Assembly (NCBI RefSeq): GCF_025725665.1
Contig: NZ_CP107009.1
Coordinates: forward strand, 3,162,001 to 3,226,000
DNA length: 64,000 nt
From: Halomonas sp. LR3S48
GTDB taxonomy: Bacteria > Pseudomonadota > Gammaproteobacteria > Pseudomonadales > Halomonadaceae
Direction of reading: 5' to 3'
The translations under genes were made by a program, and so were the position numbers. The notes under the pieces were generated by a model. That model ran no database searches, was not told the DNA's origin, and was given only the letters and a program-made list of their open reading frames with translations. Of this stretch, positions 48,327 through 57,189 are shown one piece after another; within the stretch, counting starts at the first letter, position 1, and the number at the start of each line of letters is the position of its first letter.

Positions 48327-48785
48327 TCATGTTACCAGACTGTCCTGATGACATGGCAGTCGGCGCGCCCAATCCATCAGCGTTTCGTTCTCGCCACTGA
48401 GGGGTTCGCGGCGCTCTTCGACGACGCGAAAGCCCAGCCGGCGGTAGAAGGAGACGGCACGCACGTTGCGCGAGTAGACGCACAGGGTGATGCGTTCTCG
48501 CTGCCCCATGGCATGCGCCATCAGGTGAGTGCCATGACCGAAGCTCTGCACCTCGGGATCGATGAACAGCGCCTCCAGATGCTCGCCATTGAGCGCGGCA
48601 AAACCGATAGGTCGACCGGCCGCCTCGAGCACGAAGGTTTCCGCCCCGGGCAGGTAGATTCTTGCCATATCGTCGGCACGCTCGTGCCAGAAGCTCGCGG
48701 GTATGAAATCGTGAGCGAGCAGAGAAGCACGCAACCAGATGTCGACGAGCTGCGGTATATCCTCAGTAGTGGCGAGGCGTATCAT
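48327..48785 (-). CDS. GNAT family N-acetyltransferase
   Basis: 152 residues. It begins [20 protein letters not shown] and has the acetyl-CoA binding region [20 protein letters not shown], then [19 protein letters not shown]. It resembles E. coli YjaB-type acetyltransferases. The P-loop reads SFGHGT where RGxGxG/A is usual, with an F before the first Gly. The substrate is unknown. It lies 32 bp upstream of rpe. Confidence 0.85.
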   Translation of the reverse strand: MIRLATTEDIPQLVDIWLRASLLAHDFIPASFWHERADDMARIYLPGAETFVLEAAGRPIGFAALNGEHLEALFIDPEVQSFGHGTHLMAHAMGQRERITLCVYSRNVRAVSFYRRLGFRVVEERREPLSGENETLMDWARRLPCHQDSLVT

Positions 48786-48993
48786 CAGTCGTTTCCCTCA
48801 CGCGTGAGGCGTAAAGCATGAAAAAACCAGTGTAACCGCTTCATCGCATCATGGCGCAACGCTGTTGCCGTCAAGCACCTGGCGATATACTGCGCCTGTG
48901 CCAGCCTGACGCCAGCGTTCCTTCGCGGTTTCGCACGGCGTTATCCTCGGGCCATGCCCATACCGCACTGAGATGTAACTTCCAGGAGGGAGA

Positions 48994-49584
48994 ATGAACC
49001 GACGTCATGCCCTGCGTGCCGCAGCCGCCCTACTGGCGACTGCCCTGCTGGCCGGCTGTGCCAGCCCTCACTACCTGCAGCTGAACCCTCAGCGCAGCGT
49101 CTCGGTGCCGCAGGTCGGTAACGGGCAAGCCGTGACGGTGGCCGCCGTGGACGCACGCGACGATGACGTGATCGGCACCCGCAGCGGCAGCGCCATGTCC
49201 ACTGCCGTGATCACCGTCAGCGCCCATGAGCTGGTGCCAAACCTGCAGCGCGAAGCCGAGCGTGCCGTACGCGACATGGGCTTCACCCCGACCGACCAGC
49301 CCGGCAACGGCCGACCCGGCCTGACGGTGACGCTGCAGCATCTCGGCTATGAGCGTGGCGACAGCCGGCCGGTCATCGACGAGGCCCGCCTGGAGGCCGT
49401 GCTCGAGGTCAAGGTGACCAACCAGGGCACCACCTATACCGGCACCTACACCTCGCGCCGCTCGCAGAGCTATGCCTTGCGCCCGGGGCGCGACGCCAAC
49501 CGGCGCATGCTCAACGACCTGATTGCCGATGCCTTGGATCGCGCCTTCAGCGACCCTGAACTGGCCCAACTGCTGGCGCGCTGA
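48994..49584 (+). CDS. YajG family lipoprotein
   Basis: 196 residues with a lipobox LAGC at Cys22 and the YajG pattern SPHYLQLNPQ, VAAVDARDDDVIGTR and GRDANRRMLNDLIADALDRAF. It is an envelope lipoprotein of unknown role. AGGAGGGAG precedes the ATG. The upstream region contains a TATACT at 48886-48891 that could be a -10. Confidence 0.85.
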   Translation: MNRRHALRAAAALLATALLAGCASPHYLQLNPQRSVSVPQVGNGQAVTVAAVDARDDDVIGTRSGSAMSTAVITVSAHELVPNLQREAERAVRDMGFTPTDQPGNGRPGLTVTLQHLGYERGDSRPVIDEARLEAVLEVKVTNQGTTYTGTYTSRRSQSYALRPGRDANRRMLNDLIADALDRAFSDPELAQLLAR

Positions 49585-49600
49585 GCCTGTCAAGCCACCG

Positions 49601-49626
49601 GGGCCGCCCAAGGGCGGCCCTTCACT
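49601..49626 (+). terminator. Intrinsic terminator of the yajG-like gene
   Basis: GGGCCGCC and GGCGGCCC form an 8-bp stem around CAAG and are followed by TTCACT, 17 bp after the stop. Confidence 0.7.
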
Positions 49627-49658
49627 ATTTCGCTACGACAAGTGCTCGTCGGCTCCGG

Positions 49659-50300
49659 TCACTTCATCGGCCCACGCCGGACCAATGCCCAGACGCTTTC
49701 GCGAAAACCGCTTTCCGCTTCCGGCTCACCATCACCCAGGTGTGTCACCAGGAAGTTGGGTTCGAACAGCTCGCGAACCTCCTCGGCCGGCACGTGGTAG
49801 GGCGGCCCGGCCGCTTCATCTCCAGCCGCACGCGACAGCGAGACCAACAGCCCTCGCGCGCCGGGAAGGATCAGTTGCGCTAGATGAAAGGCGTAGCGCT
49901 GGCGAGTGGCACTCGGCAGGGCAATCAGCGCGGCGCGATCATAGAAGGCGCCGATCTCTGCGGCCTGATCGATATGGAAGTGGAAGAAATCCCCGCACCA
50001 GAGCTCGACGTTGCCCTGACGGCACACCGCGAACGCCCCCTGCTGATAGCGCGAAACATCCCCCGCCCCTTCGGCGACGAATTGCTCGATGGCCTCCTCG
50101 GCAAGCTCTATGCCCAGCACCGGATGGTCATGCCGGGCCAGCCAGCGCATGTCGAGGCTCTTGCCGCATAGCGGGACCAGCACCTTGGTGCCGGGACGTA
50201 CGCCGAGCAGTGGCCAGTGGCGTACCAGTGCCGGATGAGTGCCGGAGCGATGGAAGCCGATACGCCCCTCGCGCCAGCGATCGAGCCATTCACGCGCCAT
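49659..50300 (-). CDS. tpm: Thiopurine S-methyltransferase
   Basis: 213 residues. WLDRWREGRIGFHRSGTHP is the TPMT start, then VLVPLCGKSLDMRWLARHDH with the SAM-binding region, GIELAEEAIEQFV and the FYDRAALIALPSATRQRYA block. Bacterial members methylate thiopurines and in some species selenium or tellurium compounds. It lies 14 bp downstream of the SH3-domain gene. Confidence 0.92.
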   Translation of the reverse strand: MAREWLDRWREGRIGFHRSGTHPALVRHWPLLGVRPGTKVLVPLCGKSLDMRWLARHDHPVLGIELAEEAIEQFVAEGAGDVSRYQQGAFAVCRQGNVELWCGDFFHFHIDQAAEIGAFYDRAALIALPSATRQRYAFHLAQLILPGARGLLVSLSRAAGDEAAGPPYHVPAEEVRELFEPNFLVTHLGDGEPEAESGFRESVWALVRRGPMK

Positions 50301-50314
50301 GCCATCCCCTCCCG

Positions 50315-50941
50315 CTAGAACCAGCGGTCGCGCTTGCGCCGCCTGCGCGGCAGGTGCGGTACGATCAAACCGATCAGCAGGCCGGCGCCAGCCACGCCAC
50401 CGCCGTACATGAAGTAGCGCATCAACAGATCTTCTTCTTGAGTATCCAGGCGTGCCTGCAGCTGGCGAATGGTCTGGCGTGAGCTGTCGGCCTCGCTATC
50501 GAGCTGCTGGTTTCGCGTTTCCAGTTCGGCAATTCGCCGCTCACGCGCCTCGAGTGTCTCGGTCATGGCCGAGACCCGACCCTCCCAGGTCTCGTTGATG
50601 CCGTCGAGCTCGGACTCGAGCTGTGCGACCTGCTCCTCCAGGCGCGGCAATTGCTCACTCGCACTCGGTGCGTCTTGCAACTCGCTGCTCAAGATCCAGA
50701 CCCGCTCGCCTTCGCTGCTCTCGACCCGGCTGTAATCGCCGCTGGTCTCGAGCAAGGTAACCGACTCACCTGCCGTCAGGGTGCCGACGATACGGTAGCC
50801 ATCGGTCGGCCCGCTGCGCACGTATGTCGTCAGTTCATCGGAAACCCAGTGGGTAGCGTCATCAGACTGCTGGGCGTGCAGCGGCGAGACCATGAGGCCC
50901 AGCGCCACGCCTGCAAGCAGAAACTCGAATCGTTGCTTCAT
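50315..50941 (-). CDS. SH3-domain coiled-coil membrane protein (TIGR04211 type)
   Basis: 208 residues. A signal peptide (cleaved near ALHAQ-type SPLHAQ) is followed by a bacterial SH3 domain at about 33-95 (WVSDELTTYVRSGPTDGYRI, GERVWILSSELQ), a coiled coil at about 98-175, a C-terminal membrane helix and a basic end PRRRRKRDRWF. The architecture matches E. coli YgiM. The function is not established, but a cell-wall or envelope role is likely. Confidence 0.85.
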   Translation of the reverse strand: MKQRFEFLLAGVALGLMVSPLHAQQSDDATHWVSDELTTYVRSGPTDGYRIVGTLTAGESVTLLETSGDYSRVESSEGERVWILSSELQDAPSASEQLPRLEEQVAQLESELDGINETWEGRVSAMTETLEARERRIAELETRNQQLDSEADSSRQTIRQLQARLDTQEEDLLMRYFMYGGGVAGAGLLIGLIVPHLPRRRRKRDRWF

Positions 50942-50972
50942 GCCGTCGTCCTGGCTTATGTCGTTCAGCGGC

Positions 50973-50995
50973 CTATCCACAGAATCTGTGGATAA
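50973..50995. repeat. Inverted repeat made of two DnaA-box-like sequences
   Basis: TATCCACAGA and TCTGTGGATA face each other around one A. The minus strand contains a perfect TTATCCACA at 50987-50995 and the plus strand CTATCCACA at 50973-50981. It lies 32 bp upstream of the SH3-protein start codon. Confidence 0.65.
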
Positions 50996-51109
50996 GCCCC
51001 GGGAAAACCGCTGGAAAGGCAGCGTCGTGGCGCTCCGCCACGGGCTCGGCAAAGGCTGGTCGTTTCATGAGCAGCCTGTCCCCCCTCCCCGTACAAGCGG
51101 CGAAGACGA

Positions 51110-51439
51110 TCAGGGCTCGCGCCGCGGAGGCGGCATCGGGCCACGCGGAAATTCGGCCACGCGCCCTTCGCTCTTGATTGCCCTTGCCGGCCCCTCACGT
51201 TCCACCTCGTCGATGCGCACGATGGCGTTCAACGGCAGATAGCTGCGCTTGACACCGTCGAAGGTGTGTCGCAGGCGGTCGGCCGAGGGGTCCACTACCA
51301 GCTTCGAGCCATCCTCGAAGACGAATTCCTCGACCTCGATGAAGCCCCAAAGTTCGCTCTGGTAGATCTCCCTGGCGTAGAGCTCCCAGATTTCACCCTG
51401 TTGGTGAAATACCACCCGGTAGATCGGTTTGGCCGCCAT
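51110..51439 (-). CDS. DUF1820 family protein
   Basis: 109 residues. [40 protein letters not shown] and [20 protein letters not shown] are the family body, often found in Pseudomonas and relatives near miaB. The C-terminal end is Pro/Arg rich. It has no signal peptide. The function is not known. The ATG at 51439 is chosen because the family begins there; the frame is open further upstream. It is divergent from miaB. Confidence 0.85.
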   Translation of the reverse strand: MAAKPIYRVVFHQQGEIWELYAREIYQSELWGFIEVEEFVFEDGSKLVVDPSADRLRHTFDGVKRSYLPLNAIVRIDEVEREGPARAIKSEGRVAEFPRGPMPPPRREP

Positions 51440-51662
51440 ATGGCCGTGTGTCCTCAACGTTGTGTTACGCTCCGAGCCCGCTGCGGGGCCTGCCAAGGCG
51501 CAAGCGTACCACAGTCGTACGGTGCCGCGGTGCCCCCCACTGGCTCCATTGGACCTGCTTACGTATAATGTCGCCACCTTCGAGAACGGCTTTGCGAAGC
51601 CCATTCCCGCGACACTCCACTCACCGGTGACGCACGCGTCGGATAACCGACCCTCAATCCTT

Positions 51663-53006
51663 ATGGCGAAGAAACTCTTCATCAAGACCCACGGCTGCCA
51701 GATGAACGAGTACGACTCCGCCCGCATGGCGGACCTGCTCGGCGAATCGCACCAGCTCGAATTGACCGACGACGAAGGCGAAGCCGACGTCATCCTGCTC
51801 AATACCTGTTCCATTCGTGAGAAGGCGCAGGAGAAGGTCTTCCATCAGCTCGGCCGCTGGAAGAAACTCAAGGAGGCCAATCCCGACCTGGTGATCGGCG
51901 TCGGCGGCTGCGTGGCCAGCCAGGAAGGCGAGGCGCTGCGCAAGCGCGCCCCGCACGTGGACATGGTGTTCGGTCCCCAGACCCTGCACCGGGTACCGGC
52001 GATGCTCGACGCCCGCCGCCAGAACCAGATCGCCATGGTCGACGTCACCTTTCCCGAGATCGAGAAATTCGACCACCTGCCCAAGCCGAGCTCCGACGGA
52101 GCGACGGCGTTCGTCTCGGTGATGGAAGGGTGCTCGAAGTACTGCACATTCTGCGTGGTGCCCTACACCCGCGGGGAAGAGGTTTCGCGTCCCTTCGAGG
52201 CGGTGATGGATGAGGTGATCCATCTGGCCGATCAGGGTGTCCGCGAGATCAACCTGCTGGGCCAGAACGTCAACGCCTACCGCGGCGAGAACCGGCTCGG
52301 CGACGAGATCGACCTGGCCGAGCTGATCGCCTGCGTGGCGGCTGTGGAGGGCATCGACCGCATCCGCTTCACCACCTCGCATCCGGTGGAGTTCAGCGAC
52401 AGCCTGATCGAGGCTTACGGTGAGATTCCGGAGCTGGTCAGCCATCTGCACCTCCCGGTGCAGGCCGGTTCCGACCGCATTCTCACCGCCATGAAGCGCG
52501 GCCATACCGCCGAAGAGTATGTCGCCAAGATGGAGCGGATCCGCGCCCTGCGCCCGGACATCAGTTTCTCTTCCGACTTCATCGTCGGCTTCCCCGGCGA
52601 AACCGCGGAAGACTTCGAGGCGACCATGGACCTAATCCATCGCATCGGCTTCGATCACTCCTTCAGCTTCGTCTATTCGGCTCGGCCCGGCACACCGGCC
52701 GCGGCGCTGCCCGACGATACTCCCGAGAGCGTCAAGAAACAGCGCCTGGCGATCCTGCAGGAGCGTATCAATCAGCAGGCGATGCAGATCAGCCGGCGCA
52801 TGGTGGGCACCACTCAGCGCATCCTGGTCAGCGGCTTCTCGCCCAAGGATCCGGGGCAGCTGTCGGGGCGCACCGAGAACAACCGTGTGGTGAATTTCAG
52901 CGCCGCCAACCCCACCGAGCTGATCGGCTATTTCGTCGACGTGACGATCACCGAGGCGCTACCCAACTCACTTCGCGGCGAACTGGCTTCTCCGGCGCTA
53001 CACTGA
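51663..53006 (+). CDS. miaB: tRNA-2-methylthio-N6-dimethylallyladenosine synthase
   Basis: 447 residues. The N-terminal UPF0004 domain has [22 protein letters not shown] and [11 protein letters not shown] with three cluster Cys; the radical SAM site is [18 protein letters not shown]; a TRAM domain ends the protein. It adds methylthio to i6A37 of tRNAs. The ATG at 51663 has no good ribosome site. A TATAAT at 51564 lies upstream with a poor -35. It heads miaB-phoH-ybeY-corC-lnt. Confidence 0.95.
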   Translation: MAKKLFIKTHGCQMNEYDSARMADLLGESHQLELTDDEGEADVILLNTCSIREKAQEKVFHQLGRWKKLKEANPDLVIGVGGCVASQEGEALRKRAPHVDMVFGPQTLHRVPAMLDARRQNQIAMVDVTFPEIEKFDHLPKPSSDGATAFVSVMEGCSKYCTFCVVPYTRGEEVSRPFEAVMDEVIHLADQGVREINLLGQNVNAYRGENRLGDEIDLAELIACVAAVEGIDRIRFTTSHPVEFSDSLIEAYGEIPELVSHLHLPVQAGSDRILTAMKRGHTAEEYVAKMERIRALRPDISFSSDFIVGFPGETAEDFEATMDLIHRIGFDHSFSFVYSARPGTPAAALPDDTPESVKKQRLAILQERINQQAMQISRRMVGTTQRILVSGFSPKDPGQLSGRTENNRVVNFSAANPTELIGYFVDVTITEALPNSLRGELASPALH

Positions 53007-53132
53007 CCGCAGGGAGCGGTCCAACGCCTTTTCGAGATCGAGTTGCAGACTCTCGTTCGTGAAAGGATTGCCCTGCCGAAAGGCAGGGCAGTAAGCTGGG
53101 TCACATACACGCAACGCAGGAACTTTGCCATC

Positions 53133-54209
53133 TTGAGTGAAAACGCCGCACAGGCCAACCGCATCATTACATTGAGCCTAGAGCCCAATGATCCACAGCG
53201 CCTCGCCAACCTCTGCGGTCAGCGCGATGAACATCTCAAACTGGTCGAGTCGCGCCTCGGCGTGACCCTGCGCAATCGCGGCAACGTGTTCCAGTTGGCC
53301 GGCCCCGGCCACCGGGTCAAGGCCGCCGCCAATGTACTGGAGCATCTCTACCGCGAGGCCGAGGCCAGCGATCTCTCTCCCGATACGGTACACCTTTTCC
53401 TGCAGGAGTCGGGGCGCGAGGCGCTCGACGAGGAGGAGGGTCCGGCCGACGGCGACGTGCTGCTGCGCACCCCCAAGGTGCTGATCAAGCCGCGGGGCAT
53501 TAACCAGCAGAACTACGTCGCGAACATTCGGCAGCACGACATCAACTTCGGCATTGGCCCGGCCGGTACCGGCAAGACCTACCTGGCCGTGGCCGCAGCC
53601 GTGGAGGCGCTCAACCAGCAGGAGGTGCGCCGTATCCTGCTGGTCCGCCCCGCCGTCGAAGCCGGCGAGAAACTCGGTTTCCTGCCGGGCGATCTGGCGC
53701 AGAAGATCGACCCCTACCTGCGGCCGCTCTACGACGCCCTCTACGAGATGCTCGGCTTCGAGCAGGTCGGCAAGCTGATCGAACGCCAGGTGATCGAGAT
53801 CGCCCCGCTGGCCTACATGCGCGGGCGCACGCTCAACAACGCCTTCATCATCCTCGACGAGAGCCAGAACACCACCCGCGAGCAGATGAAGATGTTCCTG
53901 ACTCGTATAGGCTTCGGCTCCACCGCGGTGATCACCGGTGACGTGACCCAGGTCGACCTGCCGCGTGGCCAGAGCTCGGGGCTGATCCAGGTGCTCGAAG
54001 TCCTCAAGGGCACCGCCGGCATCGGAGTCACCCACTTCGCCGCCAAGGACGTGGTGCGCCACCCGCTGGTGCAGCGCATCATCGAAGCCTACGAAAGCTT
54101 CGAGGCCGAGCAGGAAGTCCAGGAGCGCGCCCGGCGCGAAGCCCGCGAACGCGAGCGCGAGGCGCTGCGCCAGGAGCGCGAGCGCAACCGGGAAGAATAC
54201 AGGAGATGA
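53133..54209 (+). CDS. PhoH-like (YbeZ) ATPase
   Basis: About 358 residues. The Walker A is GPAGTGKTYLA at about 142-149 and the Walker B region FIILDESQNTT; LVRPAVEAGEKLGFLPGDL is family specific. YbeZ interacts with YbeY and is linked to RNA handling and ribosome maturation. The start is uncertain: a TTG at 53133 (MSENAAQANR) is chosen as the preceding codons look non-coding. The C-terminus is a highly charged helix. It overlaps ybeY by 4 bp. Confidence 0.9.
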   Translation: MSENAAQANRIITLSLEPNDPQRLANLCGQRDEHLKLVESRLGVTLRNRGNVFQLAGPGHRVKAAANVLEHLYREAEASDLSPDTVHLFLQESGREALDEEEGPADGDVLLRTPKVLIKPRGINQQNYVANIRQHDINFGIGPAGTGKTYLAVAAAVEALNQQEVRRILLVRPAVEAGEKLGFLPGDLAQKIDPYLRPLYDALYEMLGFEQVGKLIERQVIEIAPLAYMRGRTLNNAFIILDESQNTTREQMKMFLTRIGFGSTAVITGDVTQVDLPRGQSSGLIQVLEVLKGTAGIGVTHFAAKDVVRHPLVQRIIEAYESFEAEQEVQERARREAREREREALRQERERNREEYRR

Positions 54210-54727
54210 GCCCGGTAGCGATCGTCGACCTGCAACTTGCCACCGCAGGCGAGGAGTTGCCGGAACAGGCCGAGCTGGAGGCCTGGGTCAATGCCGTATT
54301 GGTGCGCTTCCCACAGGAGACGCGCCACGAGGTCACCGTGCGCATCGTCGACTGCGAGGAGGGCCAGGGGTTGAATCGCGACTATCGTGGCCGCGACAAG
54401 CCCACCAACGTACTCTCCTTTCCCTTCGACGGCCCGCCAGGACTTACCCTGCCCCTGCTCGGCGACTTGGTGCTGTGCCACCCGGTGGTGGTGGCCGAAG
54501 CCCGTGAACAGGCCAAGCGCCTCCTGGATCACTACGCCCACCTGGTGATACACGGTATGCTGCATCTGCTCGGTCATGATCACCTCGAGGAGGCCGAGGC
54601 GGAGAGGATGGAGGCGCTGGAGCGTGAGATTCTGGCGGACTTCGCCATTGCCGATCCCTACGCACCACTCCCGGGCGACCACGAACAACAAGACGACGCA
54701 TGGACGAGAGACGCGATCGATGAGTGA
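54206..54727 (+). CDS. ybeY: Endoribonuclease YbeY
   Basis: 173 residues. The zinc-binding motif is HLVIHGMLHLLGHDH, and the substrate Arg/Asn region is RDKPTNVLSFPFD. YbeY is a single-strand RNase needed for 16S 3' end maturation and quality control. It overlaps both neighbours (4 bp with phoH, 8 bp with corC), which indicates translational coupling. Confidence 0.95.
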   Translation: MSPVAIVDLQLATAGEELPEQAELEAWVNAVLVRFPQETRHEVTVRIVDCEEGQGLNRDYRGRDKPTNVLSFPFDGPPGLTLPLLGDLVLCHPVVVAEAREQAKRLLDHYAHLVIHGMLHLLGHDHLEEAEAERMEALEREILADFAIADPYAPLPGDHEQQDDAWTRDAIDE

Positions 54728-55595
54728 CGACCGAACGAACGGCCAGGGCGGCAGGTCCTGGCTCGACAAGCTGCTCGGTGCCCTCTCGGGTGACAGCGAA
54801 AGTCCCAGTTCGCGAGAGGAACTCATGGAGTTCCTGCGCGAGGCAGCCACCCGCCTCAAGCTGGATCAGGACGCCATGATGATCATCGAGGGCGCCATGC
54901 AGATCAGCGACCAGCAGGTGCGTGAGGTGCTTATCCCGCGCTCTCAAGTGGCCGCCATTGCCGTGGACCAGCCCGCCGAGGAGTACCTGGCACTGATCAA
55001 CGAGACCGGCCACTCGCGCTATCCGGTGATCGGCGAGAACCTCGACGAGGTCAAGGGCCTGCTGCTGGTCAAGGACTTGCTGAAGCTGCTCAACAGCCCC
55101 GAGGAGGAGCGCGAGCGATTCCGCCTCGAGGACGTATTGCGCCCCGCCATGTTCGTACCGGAATCCAAGCGCCTCAACAGCCTGCTCAAGGAGTTCCGCG
55201 ACACCCACAATCACATGGCAGTGGTGGTCGACGAGTATGGCGGCACCGCCGGGATCGTCACCATCGAGGATATCCTCGAGCAGATCGTCGGCGATATCGA
55301 GGACGAACACGATACCGAAGAAGAAGACGATATCCGCGAACTGGGCGATGGCCGCTACGCCATCCGTGCGCTGACGCCCATCGAGGATTTCAACGAACGC
55401 TTCGGCACGCGTTTCTCCGACGACGAGTTCGATACCGTGGGCGGACTGGTGATGCAGCGCTTCGGCCACCTTCCCGGCCGCGGCGAGCATGCCGAGCTGG
55501 GCGGCTGGCGCTTTACCGTGCTCAATGCCGACAACCGTCGCATCCGCCTGCTCGAGGCCGTACTGCAGGACGAATCGGCTCTCTCCCAGGACTGA
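54720..55595 (+). CDS. corC: CorC/HlyC family protein, Mg2+/Co2+ efflux
   Basis: 291 residues without membrane segments. Two CBS domains span about 60-190 (MQISDQQVREVLIPRSQVAA, MAVVVDEYGGTAGIVTIEDI) and a C-terminal CorC_HlyC domain contains DDEFDTVGGLVMQRFGHLP. It is linked to Mg2+ and Co2+ efflux with CorA. It overlaps ybeY by 8 bp. Confidence 0.93.
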   Translation: MSDDRTNGQGGRSWLDKLLGALSGDSESPSSREELMEFLREAATRLKLDQDAMMIIEGAMQISDQQVREVLIPRSQVAAIAVDQPAEEYLALINETGHSRYPVIGENLDEVKGLLLVKDLLKLLNSPEEERERFRLEDVLRPAMFVPESKRLNSLLKEFRDTHNHMAVVVDEYGGTAGIVTIEDILEQIVGDIEDEHDTEEEDDIRELGDGRYAIRALTPIEDFNERFGTRFSDDEFDTVGGLVMQRFGHLPGRGEHAELGGWRFTVLNADNRRIRLLEAVLQDESALSQD

Positions 55596-55623
55596 CCACG
55601 GCCGTCTCAGGAACCGACATACC

Positions 55624-57099
55624 ATGACCCATTCTCGTCTGCCGCCCGCACTCGGCTATCTGGCCGCGCTCGTCGCCGGGGTACTGACCACCCTCACCGC
55701 CTCGCCCTACGAACTCTGGTGGCTGGGCCCGCTGGCAGTGGGCCTCGTCTATTGGGCAATCCAGCCGCTGCGTGCACGCCAGGCAGCCCTGCTGGGCTGG
55801 TGCTACGGTATCGGCCTGTTCGGCTCCGGCGCCTCCTGGGTCTACGTCTCGATCCATGACTACGGCTACACCGGCGTGCCGCTGGCATTGTTCCTGACCA
55901 CCCTGTTCGTCTGCACCATGGCGCTGTTCAGCGCCGCCACGCTGTGGCTCTACCGCTTGCTGTGCGGCCCACGCCTGGCCTTCCTCACCTTCGCCGGCGC
56001 CTGGGTGCTCGGCGAGTGGCTGCGCACCTGGTTGTTCACCGGTTTTCCCTGGCTGTTGCTGGGCAATGCCCACGTCGACTCCCCCTTGGCGCCGTGGGCA
56101 CCCATCGGCGGGGTCTATCTACTGTCGCTGATCACCGCCCTCTCCGGCACCCTGGGGGCGGAGTTCCTGCGCCGCCGCTGGTGGGCCGCCGTACCCATCG
56201 TGGCGCTGTGGCTCGCGCCGCTTGCCCTGCCCGTGCAGTGGACCGTGCCCGCCGGCGAGCCGCTGCGAGTGGCACTGCTGCAAGGCAATCTGGATCAGCT
56301 GATCAAGTGGACGCCGGAAGGTCAGCGCACCGCCGCCAATACCTACCTGGAGATGACTCGCGAGCATGCCGACGGAGCCGATCTCATCGTCTGGCCCGAG
56401 GCGGCGCTACCAATGTTCGAGGACGAGGCCGAGCCGCTGCTGGCCAGGGCCCAGGTCCACCTGGCACCGGGCAGTGCCCTGCTCACCGGCATCCTCCAGC
56501 GCGAGGGGCGGGGGCTCTACTACAACAGCGTAATCGGCGTGGGCAACGCCGAGGGCGAGTACCGCAAGGAGCACCTCGTGCCCTTCGGCGAGTATCTGCC
56601 GCTGGAACGCTGGCTGCGTGGCACTATCGCCTTCTTCGACCTGCCCATGCCGGCCATGACGCCAGGGCCCTCGGGCCAGCCGCCGATCCGTGCCGCGGGC
56701 ACCGTGATCGGCAATGCCATCTGCTATGAGATCATCTACGCCGACCTGGTGGCCGAGCGCGCCCGGAACAGCGAGCTGCTGCTGACGGTATCCAACGACA
56801 CCTGGTTCGGCGAGTCGATCGGCCCGCTCCAACATCTGCAGATGGCACGCCTGCGTGCGCTGGAGAACGGCCGCTATGTGGTTCGCGCCACCAGCAACGG
56901 CGTCACTGCGATGATCGACCACCAGGGCCGCACGGTGGCCAGCGCTCCCCAGTTCGAGACCGTGACGCTGCTCGCCGAGGCCGTGCCGATGGAGGGTCAG
57001 ACCCCCTTCACGCGTACCGGCAGCTGGCCGACCTGGCTGTTCAGTGTGCTGCTGGTGCTCCTCGGGTTGCGGCTGCCACGACGTCAGCGGCGTTTCTAG
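55624..57099 (+). CDS. lnt: Apolipoprotein N-acyltransferase
   Basis: 491 residues. Six or so N-terminal membrane segments precede a nitrilase domain with catalytic Glu259 (VWPEAALPMF), Lys315 (YRKEHLVPFGEY) and Cys367 (NAICYEIIY). It N-acylates lipoproteins such as YajG and the DUF3080 protein in this window. It is last in the miaB-lnt run, followed by a long-stem hairpin. Confidence 0.95.
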   Translation: MTHSRLPPALGYLAALVAGVLTTLTASPYELWWLGPLAVGLVYWAIQPLRARQAALLGWCYGIGLFGSGASWVYVSIHDYGYTGVPLALFLTTLFVCTMALFSAATLWLYRLLCGPRLAFLTFAGAWVLGEWLRTWLFTGFPWLLLGNAHVDSPLAPWAPIGGVYLLSLITALSGTLGAEFLRRRWWAAVPIVALWLAPLALPVQWTVPAGEPLRVALLQGNLDQLIKWTPEGQRTAANTYLEMTREHADGADLIVWPEAALPMFEDEAEPLLARAQVHLAPGSALLTGILQREGRGLYYNSVIGVGNAEGEYRKEHLVPFGEYLPLERWLRGTIAFFDLPMPAMTPGPSGQPPIRAAGTVIGNAICYEIIYADLVAERARNSELLLTVSNDTWFGESIGPLQHLQMARLRALENGRYVVRATSNGVTAMIDHQGRTVASAPQFETVTLLAEAVPMEGQTPFTRTGSWPTWLFSVLLVLLGLRLPRRQRRF

Positions 57100-57140
57100 A
57101 CCCGACTTCCAGGTCAGGCGGTCATCGACGCCCGGCCCGA

Positions 57141-57174
57141 CGCAACGAGGCCCGCATCAGCGGGCCTCGTTGCG
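57141..57174. terminator. Bidirectional terminator between lnt and phaC
   Basis: A perfect 15-bp inverted repeat, CGCAACGAGGCCCGC (57141-57155) and GCGGGCCTCGTTGCG (57160-57174), with an ATCA loop lies between two convergent stops. T-runs are weak on both sides. Confidence 0.65.
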
Positions 57175-57189
57175 TTGGCGGGCGTACAG

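Noticed and set aside
51541..51569. miaB promoter with TATAAT at 51564
   Set aside because: The -10 is perfect, but no -35 is found at normal spacing, so it is only mentioned under miaB.
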